Below are positions 43,091 to 53,171 of a stretch of 64,000 nucleotides of DNA, one piece after another. The DNA comes from Rhineura floridana (lineage: Eukaryota > Chordata > Lepidosauria > Squamata > Rhineuridae). The stretch spans positions 230,856,927 through 230,920,926 of the forward strand of contig NC_084481.1 of assembly GCF_030035675.1 (NCBI RefSeq), read 5' to 3'. Numbering within the stretch: position 1 is the stretch's first letter; the number at the start of each line of letters is the position of its first letter. The position numbers were made by a program, and so were the translations under genes. Under the pieces are notes generated by a model. It saw only the letters and a program-made list of their open reading frames with translations, searched no databases and was not told the origin of the DNA.

Positions 43091-43789
43091 TCAGCCTAGT
43101 CAGCTTCACAGGGTTGTTGTGAGAATAATATGGGTGACCCTCTTAATCTGACCTCCTTGGAGAAAAAGTGGGAAACACATGCGATCAATAAGTATGCAGA
43201 AAGTAAACAGAGCAGATTTTTTAAAGCGAGTTGGGAGGAAGAGATGGCTGAGCCAAAACACAGCTTGCCAACCACAGGCTTGATAAGCTTCCACTGTTTA
43301 CTCTGTAGGCCCTGGGGCAGCACATGTGTTTGCTTTGGCCAGTCACAAGTTGTGCTGTCGCAGCTCCAACGCGTACACAGCGAGGCGTCAGCAGCACCAA
43401 TGACATCCGATTTGGGTGTGTGCACAGGTGCCAAATCATGTTTTTAAAAAGAGAGAATCTGTGGCTACCTTTGCAGGCTTTAGCTCCTCCATCTCCTCCC
43501 TTCCCCAAAATCTGGTGATCCATTTGTTACAGGAACACATGCACCCAGCAGGAAACACCTTACAATATTTCTCTGGGGGTGAACAGATGTCCCCTTAAAT
43601 TTCTGGAGCACAATTTGTCGGTTTTTATATATTCACTCGCACAGACACAGATCATCTCTTATTCCAAAGCATCACAACTGTAAAGGTCACAGCATGTGTT
43701 TCATATTATGTATCATTGCACCAGAGTGCCACCTTATGTTGTTATTAAAGTGGGACATAGCAAAAGCCACAGCATCTCTGCACAACAAG
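43091..43789. other. ARMH4 intron 1, unrecognised
   Basis: Overlapping short ORFs on both strands (up to 112 codons) resemble no family I know. Confidence 0.4.
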
Positions 43790-43945
43790 CAAATTTATAT
43801 TGTTTTACATTTTAAAATTGTGTTTTAAATTGTTTTTAAAATATGTACTTTAAATTGTATATTTGTTTTAATGTTTATGATTGCTGTAAACCGCCCAGAG
43901 AGCTTCAGCTATGGAGCGGTATACAAGTGCAATAAATAAATAAAT
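43790..43945 (+). repeat. LINE/SINE tail
   Basis: tgctgtaaaccgcccagaga, gcggtatacaagtgcaataa and (ATAA)n. Confidence 0.6.
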
Positions 43946-44269
43946 GGCAAACAGTCTGAAGTTTTGCTTCAAACCCGAACCCCGGTCCACCATTCCCGGC
44001 CAAATCAATTCCATGGCCGCTCTGAACATTAAATATCAAGCCCTTTCCTTTTTAAAATAAAAAAATAAAAAATGGGGAGCTGTAGGGATAACAGCAGACA
44101 GAAGCAGTAACCCTCGCTGCTGTTTCTGCAGCATACAAAAAGTTCCAACACAGAAGGCAAGAAAGAAAGAATTGCAACTCTCATGTTGTTTTGCAGGTTC
44201 TTGCAACCGTGCAGCCTTGGGAGTCCACAAGGCGCTTGACCCAAAGCTTGAGCAGCAGAGAAACGAATG

Positions 44270-45110
44270 AAATCAAAGCCATGAACTGAGAGAAACCCGA
44301 TCTTTGCGTAAGAAAAGGTGTGGGAAAAGGCGGGGAGGCGGATGGACGAGAGGCAAATCCCCAAACAAAAGGCAAACAAGGCAACCTCCATTCGCTCCTG
44401 CAAGACAAAGACGTCTCCGCAGCCGTTCTCCCCGCTGTTCTTGCGGCGTGGAGGCTTCCGAGGAGGGGGAAGAGCCCCGCGCCAAGGCCTGCTGCCTGCC
44501 TTCCCCGCCCCGGCACCCCCAACGAGGCCACGGGCAGGGCGCATCCATCGTCCGCGCTCCCAGCCGAGGGCCGGCACAGCGACTTAGGAGAAGTCTACGC
44601 AGCCAAGTTCTCCTCTCCCCGGGCCCGAGATCCTCGGCTTCTCTCCCTCGCGGGTGAAGGAAGGGCCACGCGGGCCCCAGTCCCGCCTTGCCTTACCTGA
44701 GTGCCCGCCATCCCTTCAGCTGGACGGCATCTTACGGCACCGAGGAGGAGCGCGTTAGCATCTTCCCTCTCGACGGCTCCGCAGTAGCCTTCTAACGGGG
44801 GGGGGCGTGGCAGGGAGGCTGCTTTTCATGTTCAGGAGCCCCTCCTTCCCCCGGCTCACGGATTGGGCCGAGGCGGCAGCAAGGCGCCCTCCCCGCCAGG
44901 CCCTGCTGAACGCGCCCACCTCCAGCCGTCCTTTGTGCCGCCGGGAGTCGGTGGAGAGGGGCGTCCGAACAGGCCCGCTGGTTCTCTCCGGCGGAATCCT
45001 CAGCATTTGGCTGGTGCTTCCTAGCAGACAAAGGAGGCTCCGCGGCTGAGCGCCTGTTCGTCCCGCGGAAGGTCCCAGCAGATTCGCTCCCCGGTGGCAT
45101 CTAAAGTTGG
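44270..45110. promoter_or_regulatory. ARMH4: CpG island, ARMH4 promoter region
   Basis: An abrupt GC- and CpG-rich stretch in otherwise AT-rich DNA. It covers the exon 1 donor and the presumed transcription start on the minus strand, and repeats are absent from it. No TATA box was seen near the expected start. Confidence 0.8.
44697..44800 (-). other. ARMH4: ARMH4 exon 1 (5' leader), 5' edge uncertain
   Basis: On the minus strand a perfect donor (cactcag then gtaagg) lies at 44697/44696 inside the CpG island. It is the best partner for the exon 2 acceptor at 33253. An ATG at 44711-44709 is in a good context (gggATGg). It reads ATG GCG GGC ACT CAG to the donor and stays open through the first 24 codons of exon 2 into the ARMH4 frame. 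A shorter upstream ORF (ATG CCG TCC AGC TGA) precedes it. The upper boundary of the exon cannot be seen. Confidence 0.7.
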
Positions 45111-45147
45111 AAAGGGCAGGGGTGGCTAAGAGCGCGGCCTGAGGCCC

Positions 45148-45242
45148 TGAGAGAGCTGCTGCCGGTCAGAGCAGAAGATGGTGCGGGGATGGAGGGGCTC
45201 ATTCACCAGCTCGGTATAAGGCTGCTTCCTGTGTTCCTAAAC
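45148..45242 (+). repeat. tRNA-headed SINE, 3' half
   Basis: agagagctgctgccggtcag and ataaggctgcttcctgtgtt. Confidence 0.65.
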
Positions 45243-45243
45243 A

Positions 45244-45476
45244 TTGGAAATGGAAATGGACTGCCTTCGAGTCAGTCCCGACTTATGGCGACCCTGTGAG
45301 TAGGGTTTTCATGGTAAGCAGTATTCAGAGGGGGTTTACCGTTGCCTTCCTCTGAGGCTGAGAGGCAGTGACTGGCCCAAGGTCACCCAGTGAGCTTCAT
45401 GGCTCTGTGGGGATTCGAGCCCTGGTCTCCCAGGCCGTAGTCCAACACTCTAACCACTACACCACACTGGCTCTCA
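45244..45476 (-). repeat. tRNA-headed SINE with BovB-like tail
   Basis: The left tail has ctgccttcgagtcagtcccg. The right head reads back as gtggtgtagtggttagagtg. Near full length. Confidence 0.88.
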
Positions 45477-45507
45477 TGGCCATTGATGCACCCAGCTAGG
45501 TGATAAT

Positions 45508-45738
45508 TAGTGGAAATGGACTGCCTTCAAGTCGATCCCGACTTATGGTGACCCTATGAATAGGGTTTTCATGGTGAGTGGTATTCAGAGGGGTTTATCA
45601 TTGCCTTCCTCTGAGTCTGAGAGGCAGTGAGTGGCCCAAGGTCACCCAGTGAGCTTCATGGCTGTGTGGGGGTTTGAACCCTGGTTTCCCAGGTGGTAGT
45701 CCAGCACCTTAACCATTACACCACACTGGCTCTCTAAA
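45508..45738 (-). repeat. tRNA-headed SINE with BovB-like tail
   Basis: A second copy in the same orientation about 30 bp away, ctgccttcaagtcgatcccg to accattacaccacactggct. Confidence 0.88.
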
Positions 45739-46162
45739 CATTAATCAGAAGAAAAGAAAGAATGAATGAATGGACGGGAACATTGGTTCCCAGGCTATCT
45801 ACACATGGCAGCTTAAAGGGGTTTTGGTGCACACCATCTGTGCATGTTTTTCATGTCATCCCCCTGGCATGGTCCTCACCCAAGTGGCAGCCTGCACTCC
45901 CTCTCCCCAAATCTAATTAGAATTTTCCCAATCTGCAGGTAATGTGGTGGTGGGGGGAACAACATTAAACTGCATGTTCTCCAGTTGTGGATGTGATGAA
46001 GTGCATTGTGCGGATGGGTTTTGTGTGTGCGTGTTGTTAGTTAGTGACATTTTGCTAAATGCCCTCTATTGCCACCCATCCCACTCCCATTGGTAAGATG
46101 CTCTTCAGTGAAGCATGATACATACTTTGCGTTTTGTTTTTAACCCACAGTTTTATGCTAGT
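45739..46162. other. Intergenic sequence, nothing recognised
   Basis: No gene or repeat edges seen upstream of ARMH4. Confidence 0.4.
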
Positions 46163-46262
46163 CTTTGTTACGTGCCTTCAAGTCAATTACGACTTATGGC
46201 GACCCTATGAATCAGCGACCTCCACGAGCATCTGTCATGAACCACCCTGCTCAGATCTTGTA
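46163..46262 (-). repeat. BovB LINE 3' end fragment
   Basis: tgccttcaagtcaattacga, then gaatcagcgacctccacgag. Confidence 0.8.
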
Positions 46263-46658
46263 TATCAGAAAACTTGTATCTCAAAAATAATTTAAAAATT
46301 GGCCACTGCACAGCTAAACAAATATGCCCCACAAGACCTCAGGATACAGGAACTCAGGGAGGGTGGGGGGAAGCAGTAATTGATGGGAGGGAACAAGAAC
46401 ACACAGTGCAAATGCATCCCATCAAGCACTGGCAACTAGTATGAACGTAAAACATTGAGATAAAGAGTTCAGTTGAAAGAGCTCATGTGTGCACCAAGAC
46501 ACACCTGGAAAAAATGGGTCTGTGCAACCCTCTCTGGTGTGTACACAGCCCCCTCTCCCCTTACAGGTGCTAAATTAACTTAGAGCTAAATATTTAAATA
46601 AGGGGGGCTAAGAGAGGAGGACCTAAGGAGACATTCTCAAGGTCACCTTAAGAGTTCA

Positions 46659-47042
46659 ATAAAAAGGAAATAGTGGTGGTCAATATTGATTACAAAAAAC
46701 AGGGGGGTTCAAAACCCAAAATGACCAAATATTGCAAAATGATTTATTTTGTCTTCTTTAAAATGCCCAACGCGTTTTGGCTCTATTGTAAACAAATAAG
46801 TAGACTAAGAAAAGTGTAAGTAAACAATTTTTATAATTATGTGTTTTCTTACTGTTTATTTAGAAATTTGAGTAAAATGTAAACAAAATATAAATCATAT
46901 AAATGTATATATGTGTTTGTATTATAGCCCCTGACGAAGGCTGATATACAATAGAGCCGAAACGCGTTGGGCATTTTAAAGAAGACAAAATAAATCATTT
47001 TGCAATATTTGGTCATTTTGGGTTTTGAACCCCCTGTTTTTT
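46659..47042. mobile_element. Foldback element with about 17-bp target duplications and a hammerhead-like core
   Basis: Inverted arms of about 99 nt (46692-46790 and 46947-47044) begin acaaaaaacagggg and include aatgcccaacgcgtt. The duplication gtcaccttaagagttca (46642-46658) recurs at 47043-47059 with one mismatch. Such long duplications point to target-primed insertion rather than cut-and-paste. 46927-46972 resembles a hammerhead ribozyme, a motif known from Penelope-like elements. The family is not identified. Confidence 0.7.
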
Positions 47043-47099
47043 GTCACCTTAAAAGTTCAGCCTGCTAATTAGTGCTCATCACAAAAATATCAGACTGAA

Positions 47100-47805
47100 T
47101 GTAAGAAGAGCCCTATAGCTGGAACAGACCAAAGGCCCATCTAGTCCAGCATTCTGTTCTCACAGTGGCCAACTAGATGCTCGTGTGAGAGGTTCTCAGG
47201 CAGCATCTGAGGGCAGCTGCAATTCTCCCCACTTGGGATTTTCAGCAACTGGTATTCAGAAGCATACTGGTATTCAGAAGCGTCATTGGAGGTAGAACAT
47301 AGCCATTGTGGCTGGTAACCTTATTCTCCATGAATTCGTTTAATCCTCTTTTAAAGCCATCCAAGTAGGTGACCATCATGGTCATAGCTTTACTATGTGT
47401 TGTATGAAGAAATACTTTCTTTTGTCTGTCCTGAATCTTCCAACATTCAGCTTCTTTGGATGTCCGTGAGTTCTCATGTTATGAGAGAGGGAGCAAACAT
47501 TTCTCTATCTGCTTTTCTCTATAGAGGCTATACCATGTATAATTTTATATACTTCATAAAATTATGAAGCCCACAGACAGGACTTGAGCACAGAACCTCT
47601 CTCCTGTTGTCTCCCATCAACTAGCACTTTATACGTATTTATTTAATCCTTTATTACATTCCTCTGATACTGAAAGTAATGTATAGGATGCATATGACCA
47701 CCATGACTAATAGCCATTGATAGCCTTTTCTTCCATGCATTTCTCTAATCCTCTGTTAAAGCCATCCAACGTGGTGACCATCACCACATCTTAAGGTAGC
47801 TAATT
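47100..47805 (-). repeat. CR1 3' ends, two pieces
   Basis: The first (47100-47550) shows ccagcattctgttctcacag and ttgtctgtcctgaatcttcc. The second (about 47575-47805) repeats gccattgatagccttttctt and aagccatccaacgtggtgac. Confidence 0.75.
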
Positions 47806-47807
47806 CC

Positions 47808-48070
47808 ATTTTATTTATTTATTTATTTATGTTATTTGATTTATATCCTGCCCTTGCTCCCAGCAGGAGCCCAGGGCGGCAAACAAAAGCACTAAAAACA
47901 CTTTAAAACATCATAAAAAACAGACTTTAAAATACATTAAAACAAAACATCTTTAAAAACATTTTTAAAAGCTTTCAAGACACCTTTTTAAAAAAGTTAA
48001 AAACATTGCTTTTTTAAAAAAAGGTTTTAAAACATATTCAAAAGCAATTCCAACACAGGTGCAGACTGCG
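47808..48070 (-). repeat. L2 LINE 3' tail
   Basis: gatttatatcctgcccttgc to caattccaacacaggtgcag. A 60-bp CR1 ORF2 piece follows at 48080-48140. Confidence 0.8.
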
Positions 48071-48267
48071 TGCTGTGTGAAGTACTTTATTTTGTCTGTC
48101 CTGAATCTTCCAACATTCAGCTTCATTGGATAAGTCCGGTTTTGTAGCTGCCCATTCATCCATAAGAAAGAAATTCTAATAAGTGTGAAAGACTTCTTTC
48201 TAATTGAAAGTGTGAAAGCCTCCTTCAACCACAATATTCTTACCTCTCCCTCCTCCTTCAACTACTA

Positions 48268-48356
48268 AGATTGCAGTCCAATGTCTACTCAAAAGTAAGC
48301 TGCATTAGGTTCAATGGGACTTACTCCCAGGTAAGTGTGTACTGGCTTGCAGCCTT
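48268..48356. repeat. Small palindromic MITE (aagtaagc / cttactcc type)
   Basis: gtctactcaaaagtaagctg and tgggacttactcccaggtaa form a short foldback. Related pieces lie at about 56985-57055, 63240-63330 and 63762-63830. Confidence 0.6.
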
Positions 48357-48484
48357 AGTCTGCCAAGGACAAACTTCTCAGAACCTTTCAATTTTGCTCC
48401 TGATACCAAATTATTCAAGATGGATAAAACAGAAGGAGATTACAAGGAGTCCCGAAAGGATCTTTCCAAACTGGGGGAATAGAC

Positions 48485-48990
48485 ACTAACTCGGATGACT
48501 TTAAGAGAGGATTAGACCCATTCATGGCGGATAAGGCTGCGAAAAAGACAAATAATTGGGTGTTAGAACAAATTAAACCAGAACTATCACTAGAAGCTAA
48601 AATGATGAAACTGAGGTTATCATACTTTGGACACATAATGAGAAGACAGGATTCACTAGAAAAGACAGTAATGCTGGGGAAAACAGAAGGGAGTAGAAAA
48701 AGAGGAAGGCCAAACAAGAGATGGATTGATTCCATAAAGGAAGCCACAGACCTGAACTTACAAGATCTGAACAGGGTGGTTCATGACAGATGCTCTTGGA
48801 GGTCGCCGATTCATAGGGTTGCCATAAGTCGTAGTTGACTTGAAGGCACATAAAAACAACAACAAGGCTATCAATGGCTATTAGCCATGATGAATATGTT
48901 CTGCCCCACTATGAATTCCAATTCTGAATTCCAGTGGCTGGGAATCACAAGTGGGGAGAGAACTGTTGAGTTTGGCTCTTATGTTCTTAT
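48485..48990 (+). repeat. CR1 3' end split by BovB
   Basis: CR1 runs to gataaggct at 48538 and resumes with aaggctatcaatggctatta at about 48866. Confidence 0.8.
48539..48865 (+). repeat. BovB LINE 3' end, 5'-truncated insertion
   Basis: Encodes KKTNNWVLEQIKPELSLEAK, LRLSYFGHIMRRQDSLEKT and GRPNKRWIDSIKEATDLNLQ, ending in ataaaaacaacaac. aaggct is repeated on both sides as a target duplication. Confidence 0.88.
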
Positions 48991-49020
48991 CTGCGTACTG
49001 GTACTTTAGATTTCCTCATT

Positions 49021-49540
49021 TTTGTTGTTATATGCCTTCAAGTTGATTACTACTTTTGGCGACCCTATGAATCAGCGACCTCCAAGAGCATCTGTCATGA
49101 ACCACCCTGTTCAGATCTTGTAAGTTCAGGTCTGTGGCTTCCTTGATGGAGTCAATCCATCTCTTGTTTGGCCTTCCTCTTTTTCTACTCCCTTCTGTTT
49201 TTCTCAGCATTATTGTCTTTTCTAGTGAATCATGTCTTCTCATGATATGTCCAAAGTACGATAACCTCAGTTTCATCACTTTAGCTTCTAGTGATAGTTC
49301 TGGTTTAATTTGGTATTGTTGTTATGTGCCTCCAAGTCAACTACGACTTATGGCGACCCTATGAATCAGTGACCTCCAAGAGCATCTGTTGTGACCACCC
49401 TGTTCAAGTCTTGTAAGTTCAGGTCTGTGGCTTCCTTTATGGAATCAGTCCATCTCTTGTTTGGCCTTCCTCTTTTTCTACTCCTTTCTGTTTTTCTCAG
49501 CATTATTGTCTTTTCTAGTGAATCAGGTCTTCCCATTATT
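49021..49540 (-). repeat. Two BovB LINE 3' ends in tandem
   Basis: The first copy (49021-49312) and second (about 49314-49540) are both reversed and cover the same last 230-290 bp. The first joins the second at gtttaattt/ggtattgttg. Confidence 0.85.
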
Positions 49541-50118
49541 AAAGTGGATTAAACTGCTCTGTTGCCCTAGCACAATAGATCCACTTAGTAGTAGTAGCAG
49601 TAGCAGTAGTAGTAGTAGCAGTAATTGGTTTTGCAGTTTGGAAGGGCTCCTGCAGGCAACCTGTTTATTGGAAACATAGAAAGCTGCCTTATACTGAGTC
49701 AGACCATTGGCTCATCTGGCTCAGTACTGACTGGCAGCGGCTCTGCAAGGTTTCAGGCAGGAGTCTCCCTAATCCTACCTGGAGATGTCAGGGACTGAAC
49801 CTGACACTTTTGGCATGCAAGGGAGATGCTCTGCTACTGAGCTACAACCCTTCTCCTTCAGCATTCATCCTGATTTGCTTGCATAAAACTTACACAGTGA
49901 TTAACTATCTCCGGTCTTTATTGGGCATTCATCCTGATTTGCTTGTGGGGTGTTTATACCTCTTCCTGTAAACCATTCATTCATCCCACACTTTGCAGCT
50001 TTTTACGGTTTGGAAAGTAGGGGGAAATGCATTGGAAAGTGTGGATGAACAAATGATTAATGGGAAGTTGTGTGAACACCCCACAAGCAAATCAAGATGA
50101 ATGAAGGATGAATGCTCA
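49535..50118. repeat. Foldback repeat family Y, copy 3, with SINE inside
   Basis: attaaagtggattaaactgc at the left, an AGT/AGC triplet tract at 49580-49625, and arms of about 75 nt at 49922-49998 and 50039-50118. A minus-strand tRNA-headed SINE occupies 49670-49857. Confidence 0.65.
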
Positions 50119-50893
50119 CCAGGCCTCCTCTCCATGAGGCCAAGGTTGTTGACTGTATGTACTGGAGGTTGGGCCCAAAGGGCAGTCTAGGGATTTTGCT
50201 CTTGTACCGTCCACCCCGCTGCACGACAGACTCCCTGGCCGAGGTGCTGGAGGTAGATCTGCATGCGCAGTCCCCAAACTTGTTAGTATTGGGAGACTTT
50301 AATGTACATTCGGAGGCCATCCTCACAGGGGCGCCTCGGGACTTCATTGAAACCATGACTTCCTGGGAGCTGCACCTTATTCCAACAGGGCCCACCCATG
50401 TAGCTGGTCATGCACTCGACCTTGTGTTTGTCTTGGGAGAGGAGGGGAGTGATCTGAAAATTGGGGGTACATCCATCACCCCCTTGTCATGGTCAGATCA
50501 CTACTTGGTGAGGGTGGACTTCTTGGTGCCACAAACCCTCCGTGGGGGTGGAGGACCCATTAGGATGGTCCGCCCCAGACGTCTGATGGATCCAGATAGA
50601 TTCCTGAATGCACTTGGGGATTCTTTGGAGCATGCACACGGGCACTCAATTGAGACCCTGGTGGAGGGGTGGAATGCTGCAATCACTGGGGCATTAGACT
50701 GAGTGGCTCCGAAACACCCTCTCCCCCTGAATAGAACTCAGATGGCACCATGGTATACCCCATGGTTGCGAACTCTGAGGCAGGAGGTGAGACGGCTAGA
50801 GTGCCTGTGGCGGAAATCTCGCTCTGACGACGATCGGATATGGGTTAGAGCAGCTGCAGCAGCCTACCATGTGGCGATAAGGGCAGCAAAAAA
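50112..50893 (+). pseudogene. L2-type LINE endonuclease fragment
   Basis: 196 codons to a TGA at 50700-50702, then a similar frame to about 50.89 kb. The APE-endonuclease motifs present are LLLYRPPR, LLVLGDFNVHSE (catalytic Asp, Asn), HALDLVFV and LSWSDHYLVRV (Asp-His). The segment after the stop (APWYTPWLRTLRQEVRRLEC, ..AAYHVAIRAAKKQ) matches the linker before RT. The N-terminal Asn and Glu motifs and the whole RT are missing. It runs directly into a 45-bp CR1 tail. The clade is inferred from the Trp-rich linker and the accompanying L2 copies. Confidence 0.75.
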
Positions 50894-50894
50894 G

Positions 50895-50942
50895 CAGGGG
50901 GTTGGACTTAGCCCCTTCCAACTCTACTATTCTATGATTCCA
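50895..50942 (+). repeat. CR1 3' tail fused to the L2 fragment
   Basis: cagggggttggacttagccc then ctctactattctatgattcc. No CR1 3' UTR precedes it. Confidence 0.75.
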
Positions 50943-50979
50943 TATTCTAAGAAATGCAGACTCAGAACTGTTGATAAAT

Positions 50980-50985
50980 TTTATT
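50980..50985 (-). terminator. Poly(A) signal AATAAA of the unassigned minus-strand gene
   Basis: AATAAA on the minus strand, about 200 bp after the stop codon at 51184. Cleavage is expected near 50960. A T/G-rich stretch lies just before it in the transcript. Confidence 0.5.
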
Positions 50986-51183
50986 AGATAAAATGCAGTA
51001 TACCTGATAAAGTGACAACAAACAACAAAACTTCAATAAAACCCACACTATGGTCCCTCCATCATCGCTGCCCACAAAATCTGGGTCCGAGAAGAGGAAC
51101 TCATCTCTGGGAACGGACATGATCGTATTCCAATTATTCTATCTGGAGTTCCTCTGGATGGGCACATATATCAGGGTGGCCCT

Positions 51184-51259
51184 CTAGTGCTCCTCAAATA
51201 GGGGGTTCATGAAGCCGAGAGGATGGAGGGGAAAGTATGAGAGGGGTTTTCCCAAAGTC
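51184..51259 (-). CDS. Unassigned gene, last coding exon
   Basis: The acceptor gcaactgtctacag precedes 51259. Entering with one base, the frame reads TLGKPLSYFPLHPLGFMNPL and FEEH, then TAG at 51186-51184. The phase fits exon d (51820), although another exon could lie between. The 3' UTR would run to about 50960. Confidence 0.4.
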
Positions 51260-51299
51260 CTGTAGACAGTTGCAAGGGATGGTGGGAGCCCCAACCTCC

Positions 51300-51815
51300 T
51301 CTCAGGCCCCTCTTAGCCCTCCATCCCCGTGCAGAGTGTCAGAGATGAGGAGGAGCCAGTGGGACCCTCAGACCACTAGCACTGGAGGCAGAGCTAGCAG
51401 ACACCAGCCCAGTCCCCAGAATCAGGACCATGCCTGACCCACAGCCTGAAGCCAACATATCAGCGGCTCTTGAGGCAAAGGCCTCTCAAGTTGGGACTTC
51501 CAGAGTCTGAACCCTGAAAGCCTCTATGTCCCCCTGAGGATCCAGCCACCCCCCATGCCAGCCATACAGCCAGGGACCCATTAAGCTGTAGCTTCCACAC
51601 CAGAGTCCTGCCCGTTTAAGGGCTCCCCCTCAGCAAGGAAGGGGGGAGGAGTCAGCTGGTGCTGGGAGCATTAAAGCCCCTGGACCCTGGGAGACTTGGT
51701 CAGAGCAAGTTGCTGACTTGGACCTTCCCTGGCCCCCAAAAGCTCTCCCCTCCCCACAATAGCAGAAAACCCAAATTACTGTTCCATAACAAACACACAC
51801 ACGCACACCAGCAAT
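51300..51815. other. Presumed intron between exons d and e
   Basis: GC-rich, no coding frame that fits. Simple repeat ACACAC near 51790. A repeat of unknown class may cover 51330-51740. Confidence 0.35.
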
Positions 51816-51819
51816 ATAC

Positions 51820-51899
51820 CTGAGTTCATAAACTGCCTCTAGGGCCATTTTGACAATTTTCAGGGGGTCCAGGAATTTTTGGAATCTGTCAAGGATGTC
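51820..51899 (-). CDS. Unassigned gene, exon d
   Basis: 80 nt with acceptor ctctcttctcag and donor gtatat. Only one frame is open: DILDRFQKFLDPLKIVKMAL then EAVYELR, two probable amphipathic helices. Entry phase 0 fits exon c exactly. Confidence 0.6.
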
Positions 51900-52120
51900 C
51901 TGAGAAGAGAGCAGAAGAGACAAAGTCATTTCTCCAGGGACGTCAGGGCGGCTGCTCCAGCCCCAAATGCAGGGCTTGACTTCCCTGGCCATTGGTCTTT
52001 CCAGATACCTGCAAAGTCCTCCTCCCTTCCAGACCCACAGACCTCCCCCCAAACCCCATCCCCAGGGTTCCCTCCTCCCCCCACCTCCCCACGGGGCTTC
52101 TCCTCCTGCAACTCACTCAC

Positions 52121-52222
52121 CCCAATCGCACGGGCTGCAGCATCCTTGGGAAAGGGGAGGGTGTCCTGGTCCCTCAGGCTTCCTCGCAGGGAGAAGAGGA
52201 AGAATTCATCCCTCGCGAGTTG
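52121..52222 (-). CDS. Unassigned gene, exon c
   Basis: 102 nt (34 codons), acceptor gtttcccttttcag, donor gtgagt. The single open frame reads QLARDEFFLFSLRGSLRDQD then TLPFPKDAAARAIG. Phase 0 at both ends, joining exon b and exon d without a break. Confidence 0.62.
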
Positions 52223-52609
52223 CTGAAAAGGGAAACAGTAAAACTTTTGATCAGGGGACGTTTTAGTTTTCAAAAATACAGAGCTATGAAAATAATGGGG
52301 AGAAAGGGGTGGTCCCAAGAGTGTCTGCAGAAAAATTTCAGGGGGTGTAAAGTCTGTGAATTACACTACAGGTCATGAATTGGCAAACTACCCACCATGA
52401 CATTCAGACTTCGGGGGGGTACACACTTCCCTGCCCCCACCTTCTTGACCCCCTTGGGTGCTCGCAGACCCCAAAGTGCACACACCTAGAATGGGCATTT
52501 TCCTGGTTTGGGGTGAGTGTGCGTGTGAGTCTCTGTGTCTTTGTGTGCATGCTCAGGCAAGGGAACCTCCTGTGTTGAGGGGCTTTGCTTTCGTTCCCCA
52601 GATACTGAC

Positions 52610-52653
52610 CTCGGGCGAGGGGATGAACTCCTGCCCCTGCGGCACCTGCGGTT
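52610..52653 (-). CDS. Unassigned gene, exon b
   Basis: 44 nt, acceptor tttccattgcag, donor gtcagt. With one base from exon a it reads EPQVPQGQEFIPSPE and ends on a codon boundary. Short, so supported mainly by phase. Confidence 0.5.
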
Positions 52654-53054
52654 CTGCAATGGAAACAGGAGGAAAGGCCTTGAAGGAACGTTCATGCACC
52701 TCTTAGTATTTCCTGCCCTGATCCCTTTTAGCCATCCTCTTGCAGACCTTCCTGCTCCCCATCTCCTGGCCATTCTTCAGATTCCCAGGCCCAGCCTCCA
52801 AGAGGTCTTCTGTATCTTTAAAAGTTGTGCAGGGGGAAGGGAGAATTCCACCTTGTGGTTTTTCTCATTACGGTGTTGCAAGAACACCCGCACTTGGCTG
52901 ACTTTCTCTTCTCCTAAAGATACAGGATCAGTCTCAGGGATTGAACCTGGCAACCCTAGGTTGATGGGAGTTGTACGTCAGCAACATCTGGAGGGCCAAA
53001 TATTGTTGGGGATCATGAGTGGCAGAGGACTACCGTCAAGGTGTCCTTTGGGGG

Positions 53055-53135
53055 ACTTTCCCCCTGAAGCATCTGGTGGTCACTCTGGGAAAAGGCCAGA
53101 TGGGCCTGTGGTCTGATCCAGCGGGGCTCTTCATT
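53055..53135 (+). repeat. CR1 3' UTR fragment
   Basis: gatgggcctgtggtctgatc then cagcggggctctt. A hAT-like half palindrome lies at 52960-53010. Confidence 0.6.
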
Positions 53136-53171
53136 TGAGGGAGAAGATACACAGTATCTTCTACACCACAC

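Noticed and set aside
43096-43598. Overlapping ORFs of 60-112 codons on both strands
   Set aside because: No family resemblance, no splice-phase partner, and several frames open at once; chance ORFs in unique intron.
44029-44657. Several long GC-rich ORFs around the ARMH4 CpG island
   Set aside because: CpG islands lack stop codons by composition. All frames are open, and the region is exon 1/intron 1 of ARMH4.
51330-51740. Possible solo LTR-like repeat
   Set aside because: Composition recalls an LTR, but no terminal dinucleotides, flanking duplication or internal virus-like sequence was found.
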